Notes: generated by a model not told the origin, from the letters alone. A stretch of DNA of 64,000 nt from Halobacteriales archaeon QS_6_64_34 (GCA_003020925.1 PXRT01000012.1:47635-111634); one strand, 5' to 3'. Positions 35,458 through 44,291 are shown, counted from the first letter of the stretch. Numbers and translations are program-made.

Positions 35458-36554
35458 GCGACGACCGCATGGACAGAGCAGAGCGCATCCGCAACATGCG
35501 CGAAGGCAACAGAGGCACCGACGACGCCGCCGAGACGGCGACCGACGAGGCACAGCAATCGCCGTCGACCGACGAGGCGCAGCAATCGCCATCGACCGAC
35601 GCTGCGCCTGAGTCGTCACCGTCCGACGGGACCGGCGACCACGGTGGCAGTATCGGCGACTCCGAGACCGACGATGCCGAGGCGGACACCGGGTTCTCGC
35701 CGCTGACGACCGAGGGCGACGGGCCGTCAACCTCGGACACCGCGTCGACGGTCTCGGAGTCATCGACGAGCGAAGCCGCCACAGCGGCGTCACAGCCCCG
35801 GGACGCGGCCGAGTCCTCCGGGGCGGGTGACGCCGAAAGCGACGCACAGGCCGCCGCTCAGCGAGCGGCCGAGTCCGCAGCCGACGTACTGGGCACTGAC
35901 GGGAGCGAGGCCGACAGCGGCGCCGCCCCGACCACTGGGACCGACGCGGAGACCGCGACGGTTCCCGACGGTGTGACTGGCGCCAGTACGGTCCCCGGTG
36001 ACATCACCGGCGTCGAACTCCCCGACCAGCAGCTCCTGGAGGAAGCGATGTCGACCTCCTCGGTCGAGTCCACCGAGGGCGGCGCCCGGGCGGCGATGGG
36101 CGAGGAGTCGACCGGGTCAGCGGAGGTCGTCCGCGTCCTCGAGTTCTCGCTGGGCGAGGAGTACTACTGTCTCGACATCGAGTACGTCGAGGAGATAGTC
36201 AAACGGGAGACGGTGACGCGGGTTCCGAACACGCCCGCGTTCGTCGACGGCGTGGTCGACCTGCGCGGCCAGATTACGACCATCCTCGAACCGAAGGAGA
36301 TGATGGACATCGAAAGCGAGGGCGAGCAGAACCTCATCATCGTCTTCGACCCCGAGCAGTTCGAGGACCAGGGCGCTATCGGCTGGGTGGTCGACGAGGT
36401 CCGCCAGGTCGTCCCGGTGCCCGAGTCGGACATCAACCATCCGCCGGTCGACGCCGAGTACATCAACGGCGTCGTCGACCGCGAGGAGTACGACCAGTTC
36501 GTCATCTGGGTCGAACCCGAGGACGCGCTGGCACAGGCGACCGATGACGAATAG
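35454..36554 (+). CDS. cheW: CheW chemotaxis adaptor with long disordered N-terminus
   Basis: This 366-residue protein ends in a complete CheW domain (about 222-366; for example EYYCLDIEYVEEIVKRE and VDGVVDLRGQITTILEPKE). The first 220 residues are low-complexity, rich in Ser, Thr, Asp, Glu and Ala, and include short repeats (DEAQQSPSTDEAQQSPSTD). CheW joins receptors to CheA. The extension is unusual, since CheW proteins are normally about 150-170 residues, and it may bind the ParA encoded just upstream. The overlap with parA supports a shared function. Confidence 0.9.
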   Translation: MSDDRMDRAERIRNMREGNRGTDDAAETATDEAQQSPSTDEAQQSPSTDAAPESSPSDGTGDHGGSIGDSETDDAEADTGFSPLTTEGDGPSTSDTASTVSESSTSEAATAASQPRDAAESSGAGDAESDAQAAAQRAAESAADVLGTDGSEADSGAAPTTGTDAETATVPDGVTGASTVPGDITGVELPDQQLLEEAMSTSSVESTEGGARAAMGEESTGSAEVVRVLEFSLGEEYYCLDIEYVEEIVKRETVTRVPNTPAFVDGVVDLRGQITTILEPKEMMDIESEGEQNLIIVFDPEQFEDQGAIGWVVDEVRQVVPVPESDINHPPVDAEYINGVVDREEYDQFVIWVEPEDALAQATDDE

Positions 36555-36648
36555 CGCCCACGAGCCGAGCCACCACGTCGACCGCTGGTCGGTCGGCACG
36601 GTCGAATCAGTCGGCGAGCGGGTGTGGTATCGGAAACGCGGCGGGTAG
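36544..36648 (+). CDS. Possible 34-residue protein overlapping cheW
   Basis: An ATG eleven bases before the end of cheW opens a frame of 34 codons: MTNSAHEPSHHVDRWSVGTV, then a basic tail. The overlap and direction would allow coupled translation. There is no homology to support it and the frame is short, so it may be chance. Confidence 0.3.
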   Translation: MTNSAHEPSHHVDRWSVGTVESVGERVWYRKRGG

Positions 36649-36658
36649 GGACGAGCGC

Positions 36659-37186
36659 CTATTCTGGTTCTTCGACCGGTGCTTCGAGCTGTGCGATATC
36701 CAGAATGAGGGTGTTCGACGTGTTGTCGATGGCCTCGATGGTGCCCGCGACGACCAGCTTCGAGAGCGGTGTCGGCCCCGCCGCGACGGCCTGCCCGACG
36801 CTGAACTCCGAGACCGACTGCTGGAGGTGGATTTCGGCGCGGCAGTTCTCCGGGTGGTGGACGCTCTTGAACGTTATCCGGTCGACGGTCACGTCCAGTC
36901 GCTCGTAGCCGTGGGCGACGGTGACGGCCGTCGAATCTGCCAGGGGTTCGCGACCGAGTGCCTGGAACCCCATCTCGGTCGGCTCGTAGCCGCCGGCCGG
37001 CCCGGAGACGCCCTCCACGACGCCCAGCTGTGCCAGACGCTGCATCTGGTTCTGGATGGTGCCGAGGCTGCGGTCGACCGAGTCGGCGATTGTCTGTGCC
37101 TTGACCGGTCCCTCGCCAGGGCGGTACTGATTGACCACCGCAGTCAGGGTCTGTCGCTGACTGGTGGTCAGGTCGATTTGGACCAT
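36659..37186 (-). CDS. HTH-domain transcriptional regulator with ligand-like C-domain
   Basis: This 175-residue protein has an N-terminal winged helix (MVQIDLTTSQRQTLTAVVNQ, then VKAQTIADSVDRSLGTIQNQ to about residue 65), followed by a beta-rich domain without an obvious catalytic motif. The layout resembles haloarchaeal Rrf2/TrmB-like regulators. It converges on the cheW end with only ten bases between this gene and the 34-residue frame. The target is unknown. Confidence 0.75.
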   Translation of the reverse strand: MVQIDLTTSQRQTLTAVVNQYRPGEGPVKAQTIADSVDRSLGTIQNQMQRLAQLGVVEGVSGPAGGYEPTEMGFQALGREPLADSTAVTVAHGYERLDVTVDRITFKSVHHPENCRAEIHLQQSVSEFSVGQAVAAGPTPLSKLVVAGTIEAIDNTSNTLILDIAQLEAPVEEPE

Positions 37187-37395
37187 ATCCCCGGTAGCGC
37201 GAGCGCGTTCATATGTGTGTGGATACTGGTGGCGTTTGCAGCCGAGCGCTCAAACGGTCCCGCCCCCTGGATAGGACAGTGCCGGTCATCTCCACGGACA
37301 CCGCCGACGCCGGGTACGAACTGGACTACCACCTGGCGTAACGCTGGTAGCGACTATCACGGAACGCCTTTAGTCCCGAACCCCGTTTTTCGGGT

Positions 37396-38007
37396 ATGAA
37401 CTACGAAGCCGCTCTCGACAGAGCCTACGACGTGTTGCCCGACCAGCCACGTGAGGCCGGCGAGCGCCTCTCAATCCCGGAGCCCGAGGGCCAGACCGAC
37501 GGTGCCTTCACGCGCCTGACGAACCTCGAAGCTATCGCCGACGCCCTCTCCCGTGGGGCCCAACACCTCCACAGCGCCATCCAGCGCGAGTTCGGGACCA
37601 ACGGCCAGTTCGACGGCGGGGAGGCCCGCTACAACGGTTCCTTCGACATCGCCGACTTCCAGGCGGCCGTCGACGCCTACGTCGCCGAATACGTCACCTG
37701 CTCTGAGTGTGGCCTGCCCGACACCGTCCTCAAGACCGAAGACGGTGTGGACATGCTCCGCTGTCAGGCCTGTGGTGCCTTCCGCCCGGTCTCGAAGGGT
37801 GCGAGCAACACGACACAGCAGAACACGCCCACGCTCGAGGAGGGCGAGACCTACGAGGTCAAGATTACCGGCACCGGCCGCGAGGGTGACGGCGTCGCCG
37901 AGAAAGGCAAGTACACAATCTTCGTCTCGGGCGCCCGCGAGGGCCAGGTCGTCGACGCGTACATCGAATCTATCAGCGGGACGCTGGCGTTCGGCCGCGT
38001 GCAGTAA
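37396..38007 (+). CDS. Translation initiation factor aIF2 beta with TRAM domain
   Basis: This 203-residue protein is the beta subunit of archaeal initiation factor 2, which delivers initiator tRNA to the ribosome with the alpha and gamma subunits. The central fold (about 35-95) precedes a zinc ribbon with Cys102, Cys105, Cys123 and Cys126. A TRAM RNA-binding domain follows at about 146-203 (EGETYEVKITGTGREGDGVA), an extension known from haloarchaeal homologues. The gene stands alone with a short spacer on each side. Confidence 0.92.
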   Translation: MNYEAALDRAYDVLPDQPREAGERLSIPEPEGQTDGAFTRLTNLEAIADALSRGAQHLHSAIQREFGTNGQFDGGEARYNGSFDIADFQAAVDAYVAEYVTCSECGLPDTVLKTEDGVDMLRCQACGAFRPVSKGASNTTQQNTPTLEEGETYEVKITGTGREGDGVAEKGKYTIFVSGAREGQVVDAYIESISGTLAFGRVQ

Positions 38008-38223
38008 GCAGCTCCTTCTCATGACACTCGGGACGGTCCAGGTCGTCGCCGGCGGTATCGACCTGCTGGCGGGGCTCGAAACGTTCCCGACGACCGGCCG
38101 GAGCGCGAACTCATGGAGGAGACGAATCCCCACGAGTTCATCCGCTGATACGGACCCAATGTACCGGTTGAGGTCGACGTTCGCTGGAAATACTCTACAC
38201 CGGTCCGTCTGTGACTCGGGCGA

Positions 38224-38970
38224 CTACACGTCCACTTCTTCGATAAGCTCCGGCGAATCGTTGCTCGGACTGTTGACCGCCGTCGATACCGGATAGGTCC
38301 GCATCGGCCCGTCGTAGGGGTCGAGCAGGTCGGCGACGGCGTCGGTGTCGCCGGTTAGCCACCGTGCTTCCTCGTCGGGCGATAGAATCACTGCCATCCG
38401 GTGATGGAGTTCCCGGACCGTTTCGTTCGGTTCGGTCGTCACGATGGTGAACGTCTCGATGACCTCGTCCTGGCCGCCGTCGCCCCCACTCGCGCCGAAC
38501 TCTCCCAGTCCGGTCTGGCGCTTCGGGGGCTCCCACCGCTCGTACAGTCCCGCCATCGCGAACAGTCGGTCGTCGGGCAGCGCGACCCGATACGGCTGTT
38601 TGCCGCCGCCGTCTCGCGGCTTTGCCGCTCGACCATCCGCGGAACTGCGTTCCGCGCGCTCGACCCACTCGTACATCCCATCGGCGGGCACCAGACACCT
38701 GCGGGATTCATACGCGTCGGCGAAAGAGCGCTTCTCGGCCAGGGTCTCCGCTCTGGCGTTGATATAGGCGTGCTCGCTTTTCTCGTCGGCCCACGACGGG
38801 ACCAGTCCCCACTCCATGCGCTGGATGGTCTCGGGGGCCGCGTCCGTGATGACCGGGAGCGACTGGCTCGGCGCGGCGTTGTACCGGGCCCTAAAGTCGA
38901 AGTCGAAGGCGGCGTCGAAGCGGGCTTCGATGTCGGCGGGCGGCGCGAACAGGCTGTAGCGACCACACAT
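38224..38970 (-). CDS. SRAP-domain protein (YedK/HMCES family)
   Basis: This 248-residue protein starts MCGRYSLF. Cys2 becomes the catalytic N-terminal residue after Met removal and forms a thiazolidine crosslink to abasic sites in single-stranded DNA, protecting them during replication. Other family features are MEWGLVPSW, NARAET, the active-site glutamate in ADGMYEWVE, and the histidine in LHHRMAVIL. An internal stretch at about 115-175 is longer than usual and rich in Gly, Asp and Ser. It is monocistronic and convergent with the IF2-beta side. Confidence 0.9.
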   Translation of the reverse strand: MCGRYSLFAPPADIEARFDAAFDFDFRARYNAAPSQSLPVITDAAPETIQRMEWGLVPSWADEKSEHAYINARAETLAEKRSFADAYESRRCLVPADGMYEWVERAERSSADGRAAKPRDGGGKQPYRVALPDDRLFAMAGLYERWEPPKRQTGLGEFGASGGDGGQDEVIETFTIVTTEPNETVRELHHRMAVILSPDEEARWLTGDTDAVADLLDPYDGPMRTYPVSTAVNSPSNDSPELIEEVDV

Positions 38971-39053
38971 GGTGTGTCAGAAGGACCTGGCAAGCAAAAG
39001 CCCCGGCGTTCCGCCCGCGATTTTAAACGCCATCGCGACCTACGTCCCCCCAG

Positions 39054-39446
39054 ATGACGGGCGAGCCCTCGTTCTCGATTCCGGCCCGGCCTACACGGCG
39101 ATACCCCCACGGCAGCGGCGTCGAGTACGAGGGCGGCACGGAGTTCGCACTCACCCCCGACAGCGAGCACACCGAGCCTGAACTGGCGGCTGTTGTCACC
39201 GATATCCTCGCCGACGGCCCCTATCGCTACGGCGATTTCCACGACCTCCCGATGCCGCTGTGGCTGGTTCGGGACGAGGACACCGCCGACGTGTTCCGCG
39301 TCGCCGTTCGGGACGGGACCGTTCGCTTGCACGTCCTGCCCGAGACCGAGTCCGCCGGGCTCCGGCGGTTCTACGAGCGGCTCCGTGGGACCGACGAGTC
39401 CATCGCCTGGCGCGTCGACCGTCGGGTCGATGGCAGTCGTCAGTGA
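39054..39446 (+). CDS. Conserved haloarchaeal protein of unknown function
   Basis: This 130-residue soluble protein starts MTGEPSFSIPARPTRRYPHG and is strongly charged, with no recognisable domain. It ends at TGA 39444. The same frame is open from that stop to 39989 and encodes another conserved-looking protein, so the two may be neighbours or one gene split by a stop codon. Confidence 0.55.
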   Translation: MTGEPSFSIPARPTRRYPHGSGVEYEGGTEFALTPDSEHTEPELAAVVTDILADGPYRYGDFHDLPMPLWLVRDEDTADVFRVAVRDGTVRLHVLPETESAGLRRFYERLRGTDESIAWRVDRRVDGSRQ

Positions 39447-39557
39447 CTCGGTCCCCGGCGCTTTGGAACCCCGCTCCAGCAGCAGTTTCCGGGAGCCAGA
39501 CCGGACCGGTACAGTGGTCGCCTCCACGAGATTACGCCCTACGAGATCGTCCGTGGC

Positions 39558-39989
39558 GTGCGCCCGAAGGTCAACAGAAACCACGAGGTGATTGCAGAGC
39601 GGATGCAGACCGTCGACTCCTGTCGGCTCATCTCGCCGATTTACCTTCCCGAACACGACCCGCTCATCCCGAACAGCCCGGAGACGAAGATGCTGCTGAC
39701 CTGTGGGGTCATCGACGGCGTCATCGCAAACGAGGACCGCGACATCTTCGAGACCAACCCCCGGACGCAGATAAGGCTGGCACCCGTCGAGTTCGGGCTC
39801 AACGTCGGCGAGTCCTACATGTGTCTCGTCCTGCCCAACCTCGAGGACCCGCGCAAGAAGGCCCCCACGCTCGTCTCGGAGGCCGACAGTGCGATTCAGT
39901 GGGGCGAAGAGCTGTTCGCGTCGCTGTGGGCCGACGCCGAACCGGTCGAGGAGTATCTTCGGGAGCTCGGGGTCACTATTCCCGAGTGA
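39558..39989 (+). CDS. Conserved protein of unknown function, start uncertain
   Basis: 143 residues from GTG 39558. The frame upstream to 39447 has no ATG but reads sensibly just before the GTG (YSGRLHEITPYEIVRG), so the protein may begin earlier, at a non-standard codon, or may have lost its N-terminus. The body includes HEVIAERMQTVDSCRLISPI and PETKMLLTCGVIDGVIANED. No domain is recognised. It shares its frame with the gene ending at 39446. Confidence 0.5.
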   Translation: MRPKVNRNHEVIAERMQTVDSCRLISPIYLPEHDPLIPNSPETKMLLTCGVIDGVIANEDRDIFETNPRTQIRLAPVEFGLNVGESYMCLVLPNLEDPRKKAPTLVSEADSAIQWGEELFASLWADAEPVEEYLRELGVTIPE

Positions 39990-40125
39990 CGGGGTCACGA
40001 CCACCGTCTTTCGAAATCTGTCACATTCGGGCCTGACCGAACGGGCGAACGGTCGCTGCATCGGAGGCGGACAGCGGGGCGGTCCCACCCCAACGGTCTT
40101 TGCTTCCTGTCACCAATTCACACGT

Positions 40126-41358
40126 ATGACGGTTTCTCGCGAGGTGGAACTGGAGGGACACATCATCGACTCGGGGATGATGGGCACCGCGTTCAGCATC
40201 GTCATGGACCTGGGCGGGGAGTTCACCGTCGAGGCGTTCGACATCGGCCGCCACAAGGACGAGCCCTCCTACGCCCGGTTGCTCGTCGAGGCCGACGACG
40301 AGGCGACGCTGCAGTCCATCGTCCACGAACTCCACCAGCACGGCGCGAACCCGGCCGACCCGACCGACGCGACACTGGAGCGCGCGCCGGCCGACCGGGT
40401 GGTCCCACACGGGTTCTACTCCACGACGAACCACCCGACGTTCGTCCGGTACGACGGCGAGTGGCTCGAGGTCGAACAGATTGAGATGGACTGTGCCATC
40501 GTGGTCGCCGGGGGGGACGACGCGCCGCACGCCTCCACCAAGGTCCTCAACGCCGTCGAGGAGGGCGACCGTATCGTCATGGGTGACACCGGTATCCGGG
40601 TCGAACCGCCCGAGCGGCCCCGAGATTCGGGCGGCGCCTTCGGCTTCATGCAGGGCGGTGTCTCCGCCGAGCGGCCTTCGAAGTCGACCATCCGTCGGAT
40701 TGCCGCCGCGATACGGGAGACCAAAGCCGAGGGCGGCGAAGTCCTCGCTGTCTGTGGCCCGGCACTCATCCACTCCGGCGCTCGGGAGGACCTCGCCCGC
40801 CTCGTCCGGGAGGGGTACATCGACATGCTCTCGGCCGGCAACGGCTTCGCCGTCCACGACATCGAGCGGGACCTCTATGGCACGTCGCTGGGTGTCGACA
40901 CCGAGACGCTGGACCACGCCCGCCACGGCCACAAACACCACATCTACGCAATCAGCGAGGTCATCCGCGAGGGGAGAATCGAGGCGGCCGTCGACTCCGG
41001 CACCGTCGAATCCGGCGTGATGTACGAATGCGTCGTCAACGACCGGCCCTTCGTTCTCGCGGGCTCTATCCGCGACGACGGCCCGTTGCCCGGCACCATC
41101 ACCGACGCCGTCGAGGCCCAGGCGGCCATCCGCGAGCAGGCCCATCGGGCCGATATGGTGTTGATGCTGTCGACACTCCTTCACTCCGTGGCCGTCGGTA
41201 ACTGTCTGCCGTCGACGACGCCGGTGGTCTGTGTGGATATCAGCCCCGCTACCGTCACGCAGTTGCTCGACCGGGGGAGCGCACAGGCCGTCGGGATGGT
41301 CACCGACATCGGGACGTTCGTCCCGCTGCTGGCTGACGAACTCGCCGGGAACGAGTAG
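40126..41358 (+). CDS. LOR/SDH-type enzyme (TIGR00300 family; archaeal ornithine cyclodeaminase-like)
   Basis: This 410-residue protein has the small N-terminal LOR/SDH domain (VELEGHIIDSGMMGTAFSIV, about residues 6-25) and a large C-terminal nucleotide-binding region (DRIVMGDTGIRV, GGEVLAVCGPALIHSG and a HKHHIYAISEVI stretch). This architecture matches the archaeal family annotated as LOR/SDH bifunctional enzyme conserved region; a methanogen member was shown to have ornithine cyclodeaminase activity. Proline synthesis from ornithine is therefore a reasonable guess. ATG 40126 fits the domain start; the longer frame upstream overlaps the preceding gene. Confidence 0.75.
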   Translation: MTVSREVELEGHIIDSGMMGTAFSIVMDLGGEFTVEAFDIGRHKDEPSYARLLVEADDEATLQSIVHELHQHGANPADPTDATLERAPADRVVPHGFYSTTNHPTFVRYDGEWLEVEQIEMDCAIVVAGGDDAPHASTKVLNAVEEGDRIVMGDTGIRVEPPERPRDSGGAFGFMQGGVSAERPSKSTIRRIAAAIRETKAEGGEVLAVCGPALIHSGAREDLARLVREGYIDMLSAGNGFAVHDIERDLYGTSLGVDTETLDHARHGHKHHIYAISEVIREGRIEAAVDSGTVESGVMYECVVNDRPFVLAGSIRDDGPLPGTITDAVEAQAAIREQAHRADMVLMLSTLLHSVAVGNCLPSTTPVVCVDISPATVTQLLDRGSAQAVGMVTDIGTFVPLLADELAGNE

Positions 41359-41463
41359 CGACTACGAGCGGACCCCGACGGGCGGACCAGACCTGGTACG
41401 TAGCGTACGACGACCCGGAATCAACCGGATATCGAATTCGTATCACACACTCTTTTCAATCGA

Positions 41464-42609
41464 ATGACTAATCGGGCCATGGTCACTACCTCGGGCGCGC
41501 TCGACCTGGGCAAGCGCATCGCCTCGGACTTCTCCGAGAAGAACGTCCCGTTCATGGCTGCGGCGCTGGCCTACCACGCCTTCATCTCGCTTGCACCGAT
41601 GTTTCTCCTGCTCTTCCTGTTAATCACCACCGTCGGGTTCGGCCCCCAGAACCAGTTGGTGCAAAACGCCATTGCATCGCTGCCCAACCCGATTGCCGAT
41701 GTCGTCTCGGGACTGTTGGGGGGTAGCGCCGACGGCACCGGCGCGTCCGTCATCGGACTGTTCGTGCTCCTCTGGGGGACGCTCAAGATATTTCGCGGGC
41801 TCGATACGGCCTTCTCGGAGATATACGAGACCCTGGATACGAACTCGTTCGTGAACAAGCTCCGCGACGGCGTCACCGTCATCCTCGCGCTGGGCGTCGC
41901 CATCGTCGCGATGATTGGCTCGAGCGTCGTCCTCGGTGCGTTTACCGACCGGATTCCCTACTCCCAGTGGGCCACGCCGGTCTTGTTGCTGGCCGGGCTC
42001 GTGGTCGCGCTCTACCCTATCTACTACGTGTTCCCGGATGCGGACCTCGGCGTCCGGGACGTGCTCCCTGGCGTCCTGGTGGCCGCCGTCGGCTGGGGGC
42101 TGATGCAGGGGCTCTTCCAGCTCTACCTCTCGGTCGCCGAGCCAAGCGCCGGTGGCGTCTTCGGGGGCGTCATCGTCGTCATCACGTATCTCTACTTCTC
42201 GGCACTCATCCTCCTGTTTGGGGCCGTGGTCAACGCGGCCATCGGTGCGCACTCGATGGGCGGTCCCGGCAACTTCAGTCGCGCTGACGCCCACTTCAAA
42301 ATTGAGCGGACGGACTCCTTTGATTTCCCCACCCTGGTGGCCTACCTCGACGACCTCCGGACCGAGCTGCTCTCCGAGCCGGGCACGCATACACGCACCG
42401 AGCTAGTCGAGAACCGCCCGAAACCGGACGGCAACATCGAACTCGTAGAGCGGTCGACGACCGAGGGAAAGAAAAACCAGTGGCAGGTGACGCTCCGCTG
42501 GCAGTTCTCCGACGACGAGCTGGTCGAGTACTTCGCGTCCCGCACGGGCGAGGAGGCGAGCAGTACCGCACAACCGGAAGCGGTCAGTGCCGAATCAGGC
42601 GACGACTAA
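41464..42609 (+). CDS. YihY/BrkB family inner-membrane protein
   Basis: This 381-residue protein has six predicted membrane helices (residues about 30-265) with family signatures NVPFMAAALAYHAFISLAPM, LWGTLKIFRGLDTAFSEIYE and the ALYPIYYVFPDADL loop. The C-terminal 110 residues are soluble and charged. The family was once taken for ribonuclease BN and is of unclear function, possibly transport or envelope maintenance. The stop region overlaps the convergent gene at 42606 by four bases. Confidence 0.85.
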   Translation: MTNRAMVTTSGALDLGKRIASDFSEKNVPFMAAALAYHAFISLAPMFLLLFLLITTVGFGPQNQLVQNAIASLPNPIADVVSGLLGGSADGTGASVIGLFVLLWGTLKIFRGLDTAFSEIYETLDTNSFVNKLRDGVTVILALGVAIVAMIGSSVVLGAFTDRIPYSQWATPVLLLAGLVVALYPIYYVFPDADLGVRDVLPGVLVAAVGWGLMQGLFQLYLSVAEPSAGGVFGGVIVVITYLYFSALILLFGAVVNAAIGAHSMGGPGNFSRADAHFKIERTDSFDFPTLVAYLDDLRTELLSEPGTHTRTELVENRPKPDGNIELVERSTTEGKKNQWQVTLRWQFSDDELVEYFASRTGEEASSTAQPEAVSAESGDD

Positions 42610-42878
42610 ACCCCTTCGAGGTCCGACCGGAACTCGTTGATTGTGTCGTCGGCTTCGTCGATGGTCTCGGCCACGTCGGCCCCGTCACCGCGCTTGAGTT
42701 CGTTCAGCGCCGACTGGATGCGTGCGAGCCGTCCGTGGTCGGCGCCGCTGTCGGCCGTCGAGAGCCGCTCTAACTGCCCGGCGAGGTCGCCAAGGCGCTC
42801 GCGTGCGTCATCGTTCCCGGTGTCGGTGGCGGCCGATTCGAGCAGGTCACTAGCTTTTGTCAGTTCTCCGTGTGTCAT
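42606..42878 (-). CDS. Small helical protein of unknown function
   Basis: This 90-residue protein (MTHGELTKASDLLESAATDT at its start) consists of acidic amphipathic helices. Its pattern, SDLLESAA-x-ERLGDLAGQLERL followed by DHGRLARIQSALNEL, recalls a haloarchaea-wide family of small coiled proteins. ATG 42878 is chosen over the slightly longer start. It converges on yihY. Confidence 0.6.
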   Translation of the reverse strand: MTHGELTKASDLLESAATDTGNDDARERLGDLAGQLERLSTADSGADHGRLARIQSALNELKRGDGADVAETIDEADDTINEFRSDLEGV

Positions 42879-43067
42879 ATCTGTGCGTTCTGGCAAGAGC
42901 GGTAAAACAGTTCCTCAAGTGGAAGTTCCTGCAGCTACCTGAGTCGGGACGTTCGGCACGCGCCAACCGGCCCCCTATGCCTGTGCCGGGCCGGCGCAGC
43001 CCGACAGGGCGGTAGCCACCGTGTGACTCCACAAGAGATTTCACCCGCTTGGCGGTAGCTGTCAGCA

Positions 43068-44066
43068 ATGACAACGCCGCCGGAGAAGCTACCGACGCTC
43101 AGTGGCTCCGTCCCGCCGGTACGTGAGTGGGCGCGGACGTTCGCCATCGGCCTCTGTATGGGGAGTGCCGACGCCGTACCGGGGGTTTCGGGCGGCACAA
43201 TCGCGCTCATCGCCGGCATCTACGGGCGGCTCATCGCGATGATAAACGCCATCACGCCCGACCGCATCGTCACCTTCCTCAGGGCGCTCACGCCGCTCGA
43301 CGGCGGCTTCGACTGTCGCGGGGCGCTGTACGTCTTCGACGAAACCGACGGCTGGTTCGGGCTGGCGCTGGTCGCCGGGGTCGGCGTCGCCGTCGTGGCT
43401 ATCACGCGGGCGGTGTCTATCTTGGTCGTGGAGGCCCCCGCGCTCCTCTTCGGGTTCTTCTTCGGGCTCATCGCCGTCTCCGCGATGATTCTCCTCCGGG
43501 AGCTATCCCTCGAGTCGGGGTTCCAGGCCGGCGCCGGGCTGGTCGGCTTTACTATCGCGTTCCTCCTCGCGGGCGAAGTCGAGTTCCTGGACGGAGGGAG
43601 TCTGCTGGTCGTCTTCGTCGCCGGCGCCGTTGCGGTGAGCGCGATGATACTGCCGGGTATCTCGGGGTCGCTCCTGCTCATCATCCTCGGGCAGTACACC
43701 CGGATGTCGAACACGCTCAGTGACTTCGTCGACGGGCTCGTCGACCTGGTCAGCGGCGGCGCGGCGACGGGGCTGGTCGAGAACGGCACGGTAGTCGTGA
43801 CGTTCATCCTCGGCGGGCTGGTGGGCCTGTTTACGGTCGGGAAGGTGGTACGTGGCGCGCTGGACCGGAACCGCACGGCGACGATGACGTTTCTGGTCAT
43901 GCTCGTCGTCGGAGCGCTTCGCGCGCCGGTCGTGGAGACACAATTGGAAGCGGGCGGATTCACGACCGAGGTACTGGTCGCCTTCGCCGGGGCGGCAGTC
44001 GCCGGCGCACTCTTCTTGCTGGCGCTCGACTGGTATGCGGTCGACATCGACCTGGACACGGTGTAG
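43068..44066 (+). CDS. DUF368 family membrane protein (polyisoprenyl-phosphate flippase-like)
   Basis: This 332-residue polytopic protein has the DUF368 signature GLCMGSADAVPGVSGGTIAL (about residues 27-46) and a second, inverted copy, AVSAMILPGISGSLLLIILG. In bacteria DUF368 proteins (PopT) translocate undecaprenyl phosphate. In archaea the likely cargo is dolichyl phosphate used in N-glycosylation or S-layer assembly, which is inference. The gene is monocistronic. Confidence 0.88.
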   Translation: MTTPPEKLPTLSGSVPPVREWARTFAIGLCMGSADAVPGVSGGTIALIAGIYGRLIAMINAITPDRIVTFLRALTPLDGGFDCRGALYVFDETDGWFGLALVAGVGVAVVAITRAVSILVVEAPALLFGFFFGLIAVSAMILLRELSLESGFQAGAGLVGFTIAFLLAGEVEFLDGGSLLVVFVAGAVAVSAMILPGISGSLLLIILGQYTRMSNTLSDFVDGLVDLVSGGAATGLVENGTVVVTFILGGLVGLFTVGKVVRGALDRNRTATMTFLVMLVVGALRAPVVETQLEAGGFTTEVLVAFAGAAVAGALFLLALDWYAVDIDLDTV

Positions 44067-44099
44067 CACCTTCCAAACCGACACTGACTACCAAACGAG

Positions 44100-44291
44100 A
44101 TGAACCGGCGCTACTGGCTCGACGTTGCGGCCGGACCGGTCGTGTTCGTCGCTGTCGCAGTCGGCTACGTCTCTCACCGCCAGACGGCACGGCCCAGCCG
44201 CGTCTCCGAGAGGTCGAAATCGAAGCGCTCGGTCCACAGTAGGCCGGTCCCAAGCAGCGCGGCCAGTCCGACCGGAATCCAGTTCGCATAG
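44100..44291 (+). pseudogene. Doubtful short frame overlapping cruF
   Basis: A 63-codon frame begins MNRRYWLDVAAGPVVFVAVA, resembling a membrane protein N-terminus, but about 118 bases of its 3' part lie antisense to the end of cruF, where the residues become noise. It may be a truncated remnant or chance. Confidence 0.2.

Noticed and set aside
39444..39446. In-frame TGA read as selenocysteine
   Set aside because: Haloarchaea are not known to use selenocysteine, there is no Cys-aligned active site, and no insertion element was seen.
39260..40036. 258-codon rightward frame overlapping two small genes in another frame
   Set aside because: Its sequence is Arg/Asp/Pro-biased without conserved blocks, while the alternative frame encodes protein-like sequence.
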